Assembly (NCBI GenBank): GCA_016193485.1
Contig: JACPRZ010000030.1
Location: 101,721 to 165,720 of the forward strand
Length of the DNA stretch: 64,000 nt
Direction of reading: 5' to 3'
DNA from: Bacteroidota bacterium
Lineage (GTDB): Bacteria; Bacteroidota; Bacteroidia; JACPRZ01
Part shown: piece by piece, positions 33,361 through 41,263 of the stretch
How the letters are laid out: every line of letters begins with the position of its first letter
How positions within the stretch are numbered: the first letter of the stretch is position 1
The notes under the pieces: generated by a model
The model's input: the letters and a program-made list of their open reading frames with translations, nothing else
Database searches by the model: none
Told to the model about the DNA's origin: nothing
Program-made: the position numbers and the translations under genes

Positions 33361-34368
33361 ATGAAAACTCACATGAATTGTTCTACAATAGCCGTAAAAA
33401 CATTAGGATTGGTATTACTGCCGGGTTTAATTTTCTTATCAACATGCAAAAAAGACAAACTCATTGAGACCATTAACCCTGCTCCAACCGGCAACAATAA
33501 CAACAACAATCCTCCTGTTGAAGATTCGGTTTCCACTTATCAATCGCTTCAGGAATTTTTTACACAGAATGACGCTCCCGCGCAATTGTTTACTATAAAT
33601 CCTGCCCTCTATAACATGGTAACCGGTTCAAAGGGGGGTAAAATAATTATACCGGCAAATTCATTGGTTGATTCGCTCGGCAACTACCCTTCCGGTAATG
33701 TGAATATTCAGTACAGGGAAATTTATTCGGTAAAGGATATGATATTATCCGATAAGCCGACTACATCGTTTGGCAACATTTTAGTTTCGGGAGGAGAATT
33801 CTTTTTAAAAATAACTGCCTCCGGAGGTGCGCTTGATATCATTCCCGGACAATATCTTGAAATCATTATTCCCACAGATACTTTTATTTCAGGAATGCAG
33901 GTTTTCGGAGAGATGGCAGATACTTTTGGAAATCTGAACTGGGTACAGCAGGACAGTATCACCGCTTTTGTGACCAATGATCCTTGGGATGATTATGCTG
34001 TTTATATTTCTGATCTTAATTACAACTGGATTAACTGCGATTATTTCTGGTATAACCCGAATCCGAAGACAACCGTAACTTTAAATTTTGCCTCCAATCC
34101 TTCTGAAACGCTTGACATGTCCGCCTACTTAGTTTTCACTGATATTAATTCCGTTTATGGTCTTTATCCTTATCTGTCCACTTCCGCCCAGGCATACAAC
34201 ATTCCCGAAACCACAACTCCAACAGCAGTTGCCATAGGAGTAGGTGTTACAAGTAAAAAACTTTATTTCGCCAAAACAAGTTTTGCGGTCACAACAAATT
34301 TTACAACAACAATGACGTTGACACCGGTTACAACTGAGGAATTAAAGGCAGCGCTTGATAGTTTATAA
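33361..34368 (+). CDS. Lipoprotein with ZU5-like domain
   Basis: The 335-residue product begins with a lipoprotein-type signal (LVLLPGLIFLSTC, Cys29) followed by an Asn-rich linker (TGNNNNNNPP). Residues ~85-170 (GGKIIIPANSLVDSLGNYPSGNVNIQYREIYSVKDMILSDKPTTS, then LVSGGEFFLKITASGGA) resemble the ZU5-like module I associate with Bacteroidota surface lipoproteins, where IPANxxxD.G is followed by GxVxIxxxE. The C-terminal part is beta-rich with many aromatics. It is the third gene of the sigma factor operon. A role as a periplasmic or surface ligand-binding partner of the barrel protein is inference only. Confidence 0.7.
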   Translation: MKTHMNCSTIAVKTLGLVLLPGLIFLSTCKKDKLIETINPAPTGNNNNNNPPVEDSVSTYQSLQEFFTQNDAPAQLFTINPALYNMVTGSKGGKIIIPANSLVDSLGNYPSGNVNIQYREIYSVKDMILSDKPTTSFGNILVSGGEFFLKITASGGALDIIPGQYLEIIIPTDTFISGMQVFGEMADTFGNLNWVQQDSITAFVTNDPWDDYAVYISDLNYNWINCDYFWYNPNPKTTVTLNFASNPSETLDMSAYLVFTDINSVYGLYPYLSTSAQAYNIPETTTPTAVAIGVGVTSKKLYFAKTSFAVTTNFTTTMTLTPVTTEELKAALDSL

Positions 34369-34423
34369 ACCGGCAATAATATTTACTCTGTTCTTAATCA
34401 TAGTTTTTTTAAATATTTTTTCA

Positions 34424-34431
34424 TATATTTG
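34424..34431 (+). promoter_or_regulatory. Putative -7 element (TATATTTG) of the PKD protein gene
   Basis: TATATTTG matches TAnnTTTG, 24 bp before ATG 34455. A T-rich stretch (TAGTTTTTTT) lies where a -33 element would be. Confidence 0.55.
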
Positions 34432-34454
34432 TCATTTTTAAAACCCAAATAATT

Positions 34455-36857
34455 ATGAAACCAACCACTACCCTTTCCGCATGGCTCATTGCCATTTCCA
34501 TGTTGTTTGCAGTACGCACAAACGCGCAAAGTTGCAATGCCAATTTTATTTATTGGGTCGTTGCACAAGATTCTATTACCATAACTATTCAGTTTATGGA
34601 TTCATCTGTTTATCCGGATAATTCATTTAACCACACATGGTATTTTGGTGATGGCGGGTTTTCTAATGCCGTTGATCCGATGCATGCCTATGACAAAGGG
34701 CAAACTTATTATGCCTGTCTTTGGATTCTCGATTCAAATTCTGTACTCTGTGATTCAATGTGTTATCCTATCCAAACAATCCCCCCCCAGGCCTGCAACG
34801 CTTCTTTCTGGTTTTCCCCCCAATTTTTTACCTTCTCTTTTACCGATTATTCAACCAACGCATCATCCTGGGCATGGGATTTTGGCGATGGAAACACCTC
34901 ATCCCTTCAAAACCCTTTGCATACCTATTCTGTAGAAGGAAATTATAATGTATGCCTTACAATTGCCGATACCGGATCCTGCACCGATTCTTATTGTTAC
35001 TGGGTCTGGGCAGGATGCTGGTGGGATAGTTCCGGTTTTTATTATTCCGCCAGCGGAACAACCGTACAGTTTAATGCCTCGCAGGATTCAACAATTTCAT
35101 CCTTAGTTTACTCTTGGAATTTTGGAGATGGAAATTATTCCAACCTGATCAATCCCTTACATACCTATTCAACTTTTGGCACTTACAATGTCTGTTTGTC
35201 GGTTCAGGATACAAGCGGTACATGTTCCGATACTTTTTGCCAGGCGGTAACGGTGAACTGCCTTGACGCTCAATTCGGTTACGGGCAAAATTACTCGCAG
35301 AAATATACTTTTACATTCAACGACAATACCAATGGAAATATCACATCCTGGCTCTGGAGTTTCGGTGACGAAGCAACCGATACAACAGCAAATCCAACAC
35401 ATACCTATCTCACTTACGGATATTACCTGGTTTGCCTGACTGTCTCAACTGACAGTTGCACCGACCAGTATTGCCAAAACATCTGGATGGAATGTTGCGA
35501 AGTTGATTTTGCATATTCTTATTCCGGTGCATCGGTAAATTTTGATTTGAATACCGATTCGGGTTATTGTGGATTTTATAATACCTACGAGTGGAATTTC
35601 GGAGATGGCTTTTCCGGAACACAATCCTATTATGATCCATATATCCAGCACACCTATTCTACTCCCGGCATTTATACGGTTTGTCTTTCCGGAGGGAGTG
35701 ACACAATCTATTACCAGAACTGCTGGGATACAATCTGCAAAAACATCGTAGTTGAACTTGGCGATACCTGCGCAGGTCTGCAGGTTGATATCGGAGGATT
35801 TGGAGTGCGTCCGCAGATTCAAACCTCTTTTGTTATTCATTATTGCAATTACGGAAATACGCAGGCGGATAATACAACATTTACCATTGATCTTAATTCG
35901 CTAATTATTCCGAATTCAGCAAGCCCTTCATGGTCATCGTTGAGCGGTAATTCGGTAACCTGGAACCTCGGCTCGCTTGCAGCAGGCGATTGCGGGGATA
36001 TCACTCTCTATGTAACAGGAGATGCTTCAGCGCAGATGGGAGACGTACTTTGCTCTGACGCACTTATATCTTCTTCAACAGATGAATGTGATACTTCAGA
36101 TAATTCCATCCAGGCATGTTTTAATGTGGTGAACTCTTTTGACCCGAATGACAAACGAATGGAAGCGAAAGATTTCGCTAAAAAGGGTTATGTGGAAAAC
36201 GATACGATTTTCCCATCAGATAAAAAACTCACCTACATGATACGGTTCCAGAACACAGGAACTGCTCCTGCAATAAACATTTTTGTTTACGATACACTTG
36301 ATGCAACCTTGAATCCCGCAACAGTCCTTGCGGGCGCTTCAAGTCACGCTTATGATTATTTTGAAATCACCGGCAATGTAATCAAATGGTCGTTCCTGAA
36401 CATCATCCTTGCCGACAGTACGAACAACGAACCGGCAAGCCACGGATTTGTAAAATTTTCAATTGAACAAACCGCAGGTAATCCTATGGGTACCATCATT
36501 CCCAATCATGCCGGAATTGTATTTGATTTCAATGTGCCGGTCATCACCAATGAGGCGATAGTGATTGTTGATTCGCTTACACCGGTAATGGATTTAACGG
36601 GAGCCGGAAAACTTTCATCGTACCCAAATCCGGTTAGGGATGAGGTGGCGCTTTTACTGCCTGAAAATTTCCATCCGGTGCAAATTAAAGTTGCGGATGT
36701 TACGGGAAGGGTTGTTTACTATAAAGAAGTGACAAAATATTCTGCGGGCGGAAGCAAATTCCTGCTTTCTTTATCACATCTTTTTCCGGGGGTTTATGGA
36801 ATTTCAGTTACCGGGACGGATGGAACAAGATTAAGTGCGGTTTTGGTTAAGCAATGA
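34455..36857 (+). CDS. Secreted multi-PKD-domain protein with T9SS type A sorting domain
   Basis: The 800-residue product has a signal peptide (ending MLFAVRTNAQ). It then has five PKD domains marked by YFGDGGFSNAVDPMHAY, DFGDGNTSSLQNPLHTY, NFGDGNYSNLINPLHTY, SFGDEATDTTANPTHTY and NFGDGFSGTQ...HTY. Next are a DUF11-like part (FVIHYCNYGNTQADNTTF), a DUF7619-like domain (DPNDKRMEAKDFAKKGY ... FVKFSIEQTAGNPMGTIIPNHAGIVFDFN), and a C-terminal type A sorting domain (LSSYPNPVRDEVALLL ... GVYGISVTGTDGTRLSAVLVKQ). It is expected to be exported by T9SS and attached to the cell surface; PKD arrays often mediate adhesion or polysaccharide binding. No catalytic domain is seen. An eight-C run at 34781-34788 encodes Pro-Pro. 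Confidence 0.93.
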   Translation: MKPTTTLSAWLIAISMLFAVRTNAQSCNANFIYWVVAQDSITITIQFMDSSVYPDNSFNHTWYFGDGGFSNAVDPMHAYDKGQTYYACLWILDSNSVLCDSMCYPIQTIPPQACNASFWFSPQFFTFSFTDYSTNASSWAWDFGDGNTSSLQNPLHTYSVEGNYNVCLTIADTGSCTDSYCYWVWAGCWWDSSGFYYSASGTTVQFNASQDSTISSLVYSWNFGDGNYSNLINPLHTYSTFGTYNVCLSVQDTSGTCSDTFCQAVTVNCLDAQFGYGQNYSQKYTFTFNDNTNGNITSWLWSFGDEATDTTANPTHTYLTYGYYLVCLTVSTDSCTDQYCQNIWMECCEVDFAYSYSGASVNFDLNTDSGYCGFYNTYEWNFGDGFSGTQSYYDPYIQHTYSTPGIYTVCLSGGSDTIYYQNCWDTICKNIVVELGDTCAGLQVDIGGFGVRPQIQTSFVIHYCNYGNTQADNTTFTIDLNSLIIPNSASPSWSSLSGNSVTWNLGSLAAGDCGDITLYVTGDASAQMGDVLCSDALISSSTDECDTSDNSIQACFNVVNSFDPNDKRMEAKDFAKKGYVENDTIFPSDKKLTYMIRFQNTGTAPAINIFVYDTLDATLNPATVLAGASSHAYDYFEITGNVIKWSFLNIILADSTNNEPASHGFVKFSIEQTAGNPMGTIIPNHAGIVFDFNVPVITNEAIVIVDSLTPVMDLTGAGKLSSYPNPVRDEVALLLPENFHPVQIKVADVTGRVVYYKEVTKYSAGGSKFLLSLSHLFPGVYGISVTGTDGTRLSAVLVKQ

Positions 36858-36892
36858 TCCTGATACAGGGTGCCGGATACCTTCATTTTTTT

Positions 36893-36900
36893 TACCTTTG
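36893..36900 (+). promoter_or_regulatory. Putative -7 element (TACCTTTG) of the small membrane protein gene
   Basis: TACCTTTG matches TAnnTTTG, 16 bp before ATG 36916. Confidence 0.5.
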
Positions 36901-36915
36901 CGCAATTCATTTGCC

Positions 36916-37083
36916 ATGACCAATCTTATCAACTCCACAGGAGATTTTTTTTATTCCCTTTTTGAAATCATGCCTGTTCTGGGCAATCTTCCCAATAAGG
37001 TTTTTATTGTGACCGCGCTTGTTCTTATTACCGGGTGGATTTTCCTGTTGCGAAAGTTTCAGCGGGAAGATGCAATCAAATAG
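36916..37083 (+). CDS. Small single-pass membrane protein next to purD
   Basis: ATG 36916 encodes 55 residues (MTNLINSTGDFFYSLFEIMP...), with one membrane segment near residues 29-45 (VFIVTALVLITGWIFLL) and a basic end (RKFQREDAIK). It has its own TAnnTTTG element and overlaps the 3' end of convergent purD by 8 bp. From memory, a short hydrophobic conserved protein (DUF6341-like) commonly neighbours purD in Bacteroidota; this may be that protein. Function unknown. Confidence 0.65.
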   Translation: MTNLINSTGDFFYSLFEIMPVLGNLPNKVFIVTALVLITGWIFLLRKFQREDAIK

Positions 37084-38383
37084 CGGCCGGCTGCAGGTAC
37101 TTCATTACGTCAAAACCTATATCCCTGCGGTAGTAGATTCCGTCAAAATTTATCCGGGAAAGATTTTCGTAAGAATCAGCGAGTGCATCTTTTATGTTTT
37201 CAGCCAGCGATGTTACCGCCAGTACTCTTCCTCCCGCAGTAACCACTGATCCGTTCTCCTGCTTTGTCCCGGCATGAAACACAATACTTCCGTTGACATT
37301 TTCAATACCCGAAATTACTTTTCCTTTTTCATAACTACCCGGGTATCCTTTTGAAACAGCCATAACGGTTGCTGCTGCGCGTGTATCGGTTTCAAGGCGG
37401 AGACCCTGAAGATCCTGCCGGGCGAGCGCTTCAAAAATATCGAGGATGTCGTTTTTTATCCTGGGAATAACCACTTCCGCTTCCGGATCGCCCATGCGGC
37501 AATTGTATTCAATTACATAAGGGCTTCCGTCAACATTTATCAGACCGAAGAAAATAAAGCCGCAGTAATGAAATCCTTCGAGGATAATCCCCTTAATGGT
37601 GGGACGGATGATCTCATTCTCCACCCTGTGCATAAACTCCGCATCGGCAAAAGGAACGGGCGATATGGCGCCCATGCCACCCGTGTTGGGACCTGTATCA
37701 TTTTCTCCCACCCGCTTGTAGTCCTTTGCTGAAGGAAGCGTGCGGAACGACCGCCCGTCCGTAACAACAAACACAGAGAGTTCAATACCCCGCAGGAATT
37801 GTTCAATCACCACTTTTTTCCCGGCATCACCGAATTTGTTGCCCAGAACAATTTCCTGCAACTCCCTTTTGGCATGTTCCATGTGGTCGTGAATCACTAC
37901 GCCTTTTCCGGCAGCCAGTCCGTCCGCTTTAAGCACATAGGGGGGGGTAAGAGTTTCAAGGAAGCGGAATCCATCTTCAATGTTATCCATCGTAAAACTT
38001 TTATAACTGGCGGTGGGAATGCCGTATTTCACCATAAACTCTTTGGCGAATTTTTTGCTGCCTTCAAGGTTGGCGCCTTCCTTTGAAGGTCCGATTACCG
38101 CAATATTTTTCAACAACTCATCTTCCCTGAAAAAATCACTTATACCCCGCACAAGCGGTTCTTCGGGTCCCACGACTACCATGTTCACTCCGTTGGCAAG
38201 GACAAAGTCCTTTACTACGGGAAAATCATGAGTATTGATTGCCGAATTCTCCCCGCACTCCGCGGTTCCTGCATTGCCCGGAGCGATAAAAAGTTTTTCA
38301 AGCCGTTTACTTTGTTTAATTTTCCATGCAAGCGCATGTTCCCTTCCTCCCGAACCGATCAGCAAAACCGTAAATTTTTCCAT
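37076..38383 (-). CDS. purD: Phosphoribosylamine-glycine ligase
   Basis: ATG 38383 is used; the codon before it in frame is TTG. The 435-residue enzyme joins phosphoribosylamine and glycine using ATP, the second step of purine synthesis. It has the ATP-grasp architecture: N-terminal VLLIGSGGREHALAWKI, VVVGPEEPLVRG, AKEFMVKYGIPTASY, TPPYVLKADGLAAGKGVVI, and the PurD signature RMGDPEAEVVIPRI, then the C-terminal FHAGTKQENGSVVTAGGRVLAVT. Length fits the family. The eight-G run at 37940-37947 encodes the conserved Pro-Pro of TPPYVLKADG. Confidence 0.97.
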   Translation of the reverse strand: MEKFTVLLIGSGGREHALAWKIKQSKRLEKLFIAPGNAGTAECGENSAINTHDFPVVKDFVLANGVNMVVVGPEEPLVRGISDFFREDELLKNIAVIGPSKEGANLEGSKKFAKEFMVKYGIPTASYKSFTMDNIEDGFRFLETLTPPYVLKADGLAAGKGVVIHDHMEHAKRELQEIVLGNKFGDAGKKVVIEQFLRGIELSVFVVTDGRSFRTLPSAKDYKRVGENDTGPNTGGMGAISPVPFADAEFMHRVENEIIRPTIKGIILEGFHYCGFIFFGLINVDGSPYVIEYNCRMGDPEAEVVIPRIKNDILDIFEALARQDLQGLRLETDTRAAATVMAVSKGYPGSYEKGKVISGIENVNGSIVFHAGTKQENGSVVTAGGRVLAVTSLAENIKDALADSYENLSRINFDGIYYRRDIGFDVMKYLQPAAI

Positions 38384-38477
38384 CAAAAAATTTTTTGCTA
38401 AACTAAATATTATTTGAATACAGAAACGGTTTATCGTAGTAGATATTAAAAAACTAAATCATTTTTCGGAATGAAAA

Positions 38478-38575
38478 GGAAGTTTGGAATAATGCCTGCC
38501 TGCCGGACAGGCAGGGAAGAATGGAATGACGGAAAAATGGGTTGATTACTCAACTTTCCATTATTCCAATCTTCC
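38478..38575. repeat. Inverted repeat enclosing a CCTGCCTG/CAGGCAGG palindrome
   Basis: The outer arms GGAAGTTTGGAATAATG (38478-38494) and CATTATTCCAATCTTCC (38559-38575) pair at 16 of 17 positions. Directly beside the left arm, 38495-38515 is a palindrome with arms CCTGCCTG and CAGGCAGG, identical in reverse complement to the one at 63578-63598. These fill most of the ~310-bp gap between purD and the HD gene; no gene is visible there. Confidence 0.85.
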
Positions 38576-38663
38576 AACCTTCCACATGGACTATTTATAC
38601 CCTATCACAACAGGATTAACGTTTATCTTAAAAGTCCGTTCTTCCTGCATCCGGATACTTTCT

Positions 38664-38671
38664 TAGTTTTG
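38664..38671 (+). promoter_or_regulatory. Putative -7 element (TAGTTTTG) of the HD-lpxD operon
   Basis: TAGTTTTG matches TAnnTTTG, 23 bp before ATG 38694. Confidence 0.5.
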
Positions 38672-38693
38672 CTTCCGTTATTCCTTACTATAC

Positions 38694-39932
38694 ATGACAA
38701 CACCCTTTAAGCAGACCATCTTTAACGATCCCATTTACGGGTTTATCACTATTCCGGATGGAATTATTCCCAAATTGATTGAACACCCCTGGTTCCAGCG
38801 GCTGCGCAGGATACGGCAGTTAGGAATGACTCACCTTGTTTATCCAGGTGCGCTGCACACCCGCTTTCAGCATGCCATGGGCGCCATGCACCTTACAACA
38901 GAAGCCATCAATGTACTCCAGTCCAAAGGCGTCTTCATTACCGATGCGGAAGCCGAAGGCGTAGCCATCGCCATCCTGCTGCATGATATCGGGCATGGTC
39001 CCTATTCGCATGTTCTTGAAAACACGATTGTGAAAAATGTATCGCATGAAAATATTTCGGAAATTTTCATGAACCGCCTGAATAAGGAATTTGACGGAAA
39101 ACTGTCGCACGCGATAAAAATTTTCAGGAATGAATATCCCAAAAAATTCCTTCACCGGTTGGTTTCAAGCCAGTTGGATATGGACCGGATGGACTACCTC
39201 CTTCGCGACAGTTTTTTCACGGGCGTGCAGGAGGGCCGCGTCAGCGCTGAAAGGATCATCAAAATGCTGAATGTTGTAAATGATGAACTTGCCGTGGAAG
39301 CGAAAGGTATCTACTCGGTTGAAAAATTCATCATCGCAAGGCGACTGATGTACTGGCAGGTCTATCTGCATAAGACAGTCATCGCAGCCGAATACCTGAT
39401 GATAAAAATTTTTACCCGCGCCAAGGAATTAACAGCGTCAGGTGAAAAACTTTTCGCCACCCCTTCGCTTTCTTTCTTTCTTAACCATAATTTTGAAGTT
39501 GGCGATTTTGCCCGGGATCCGGAAATCCTTGACACCTTCGCCAACCTGGATGACTATGATATTATGACATCGGTTAAGGTCTGGGCTGGTCATAAGGACC
39601 CGGTTCTTTCAACCCTGTGCCGTAACCTGGTGGCAAGAAAATTATACCGGATAAAAATCCGGATTAAACCTTTTGAGCCGGCCTTCGTCAATACACTGTT
39701 TCAGAACGCAAACCGGCAATTTGGGTTTAACGTCAGGGATAACGCATATTTTGTATTTACCGGAACTATTGAAAATAAAGCATATAACCCTAAAAACGAC
39801 AGGATAAACATCCTGAACAAAGACGGAAGCGCAGAGGATGTAACTGAAGCATCTGACCAGTTAACCCTCACCGCCTTATCGGAACCTGTAATCAAGCATT
39901 TTATCTGTTACCCGAAAGAAATTGAACCTTAA
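38694..39932 (+). CDS. HD-domain phosphohydrolase (dGTPase/SAMHD1-like)
   Basis: The 412-residue protein has an HD domain with the expected metal ligands: LHTRFQHAMG (His60), LLHDIGHGPYSH (His97-Asp98) and SQLDMDRMDYLLRDS (Asp162/Asp164). The opening FNDPIYGFITIPDGIIPKLIEHPWFQRLRRIRQLG is the usual start of this Bacteroidota HD family. Relatives hydrolyse (d)NTPs or related phosphates; the exact substrate is not known. It starts an apparent operon with lpxD, whose start is 9 bp after this stop. From memory, this HD-lpxD order is conserved in Bacteroidota, where lpxC-fabZ and lpxA often follow; they do not follow here. Confidence 0.93.
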   Translation: MTTPFKQTIFNDPIYGFITIPDGIIPKLIEHPWFQRLRRIRQLGMTHLVYPGALHTRFQHAMGAMHLTTEAINVLQSKGVFITDAEAEGVAIAILLHDIGHGPYSHVLENTIVKNVSHENISEIFMNRLNKEFDGKLSHAIKIFRNEYPKKFLHRLVSSQLDMDRMDYLLRDSFFTGVQEGRVSAERIIKMLNVVNDELAVEAKGIYSVEKFIIARRLMYWQVYLHKTVIAAEYLMIKIFTRAKELTASGEKLFATPSLSFFLNHNFEVGDFARDPEILDTFANLDDYDIMTSVKVWAGHKDPVLSTLCRNLVARKLYRIKIRIKPFEPAFVNTLFQNANRQFGFNVRDNAYFVFTGTIENKAYNPKNDRINILNKDGSAEDVTEASDQLTLTALSEPVIKHFICYPKEIEP

Positions 39933-39941
39933 TTCTATCCT

Positions 39942-40985
39942 ATGGAACTTACCGCACGGCAGATAGCCGAATTATTCAGGGGTGAAATTATCGGCACCCC
40001 GGAAGCGACAGTGGAGCGCCTCTCAAAAATTGAAGATGGAGAACCAGGCACGCTTTCCTTCCTTTCCAACACCCGGTACGCGTCATTTTTATACAGGTCA
40101 GATGCATCTGTGGTCCTGGTCAATCGTGATTTTATTCCTGAACAGGAGATTAAACCTACCATTATCAAAGTGGATGATGCATACCGCTGCTTTGCAACCC
40201 TTCTTGAAAAATACAACGGCAACGGCAACCATAACGGAAAAGCGGGCATTGAACAGCCGTGCCATATTTCAGCATCCGCCCGCATCGGTAAAAACCTTTA
40301 TGCCGGGGCTTTTACATACATCGGGAATAATGTGGTTATCGGGAATAATGTAAAATTATATCCGCAGGTTTATATCGGAGATAATGTTGAAATCGATGAT
40401 AACTCTATTCTCTATGCCGGTGTAAAGGTCTATCATGACTGCAAAATCGGAGCCCATTGTACCCTTCATTCCGGTGCCGTAATAGGAGCGGACGGTTTCG
40501 GTTTTTTCCCTGAAAAGAATAACGAATATAAAAAGGTTGTCCAGACCGGAAATGTTGTTCTTGAAGATCATGTTGAAGTAGGCGCCAATACTACAATTGA
40601 CCGCGCCACGCTTGGTTCTACTGTGATCCGCAGGGGAGTGAAATTAGATAACCTCATCCAGGTCGCACATAATGTTGAAATTGGCGACAACACCGTTATT
40701 GCCGCACAGACCGGTATTGCCGGTTCCACAAAATTGGGAAAAGAGTGCATGATAGGCGGACAGGCAGGCATTATCGGCCACCTGAATATTGCCGACAGGG
40801 TGAAAATTGCCGCACAATCCGGTATCGGCTCCAGTATTGAAGAACCGGGTAGCGTTGTTCAGGGTTCACCGGCTTTCAATGTTGGTGAATACCGCAGGTC
40901 TTATGTTATTTTCAGGAATCTTTCCGAACTCCAGAAATCGGTAAACTCCATTCTGAAAAAACTGGGAATGAACGGGAAGGAGTAA
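39942..40985 (+). CDS. lpxD: UDP-3-O-(3-hydroxyacyl)glucosamine N-acyltransferase
   Basis: The 347-residue protein is LpxD, the third step of lipid A synthesis: N-acylation of UDP-3-O-acylglucosamine from acyl-ACP. The N-terminal uridine-binding domain (MELTARQIAELFRGEIIG ... LSKIEDGEPGTLSFLSNTRYASFLY) is followed by hexapeptide repeats of the left-handed beta-helix. The catalytic region is LDNLIQVAHNVEIGDNT with its His, then the GADGFGFFPE loop and the C-terminal GSPAFNVGEYRRSYVIFRNL helix. It follows the HD gene by 9 bp. A shorter LpxD-like paralogue is at 22558, so this full-length one is the likely lipid A enzyme. Confidence 0.96.
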   Translation: MELTARQIAELFRGEIIGTPEATVERLSKIEDGEPGTLSFLSNTRYASFLYRSDASVVLVNRDFIPEQEIKPTIIKVDDAYRCFATLLEKYNGNGNHNGKAGIEQPCHISASARIGKNLYAGAFTYIGNNVVIGNNVKLYPQVYIGDNVEIDDNSILYAGVKVYHDCKIGAHCTLHSGAVIGADGFGFFPEKNNEYKKVVQTGNVVLEDHVEVGANTTIDRATLGSTVIRRGVKLDNLIQVAHNVEIGDNTVIAAQTGIAGSTKLGKECMIGGQAGIIGHLNIADRVKIAAQSGIGSSIEEPGSVVQGSPAFNVGEYRRSYVIFRNLSELQKSVNSILKKLGMNGKE

Positions 40986-41100
40986 TACTAAGGAACTACA
41001 TTTTCCATTACCTATGTTATCCGTCTTCTGCCTCCAGCAATAAAAAAGGGTGTATCCCAAAACTCACTATTGCAAACAAAATGGTTCTGCTATTATGGTC

Positions 41101-41191
41101 GTCCCTACGGGACTTTTGTGTATGGATTCTCATTATTGTTACCATAAGGATCGTCCCTACGGGACTTTGCTTTCACCAGTTCCGTAGGACC
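41101..41191. repeat. GTCCCTACGGGAC palindromic repeats
   Basis: GTCCCTACGGGACTTT occurs at 41101-41116 and 41153-41168, each preceded by TC or GGTC and an A/T-rich unit with ACCATAA or TATTATGG. A degenerate inverted copy (GTTCCGTAGGAC) is at 41180-41191. They fill the 278-bp gap after lpxD, and no gene is seen. Confidence 0.85.
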
Positions 41192-41213
41192 CCCGCCTTA
41201 ACGTAATTTTTCC

Positions 41214-41221
41214 TATCTTTG
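41214..41221 (+). promoter_or_regulatory. Putative -7 element (TATCTTTG) of the CotH-like gene
   Basis: TATCTTTG matches TAnnTTTG, 43 bp before ATG 41264. Confidence 0.5.
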
Positions 41222-41263
41222 AGGATATTAACTTCCGAAGTCCGGTTCAAAATCATTACAAAA

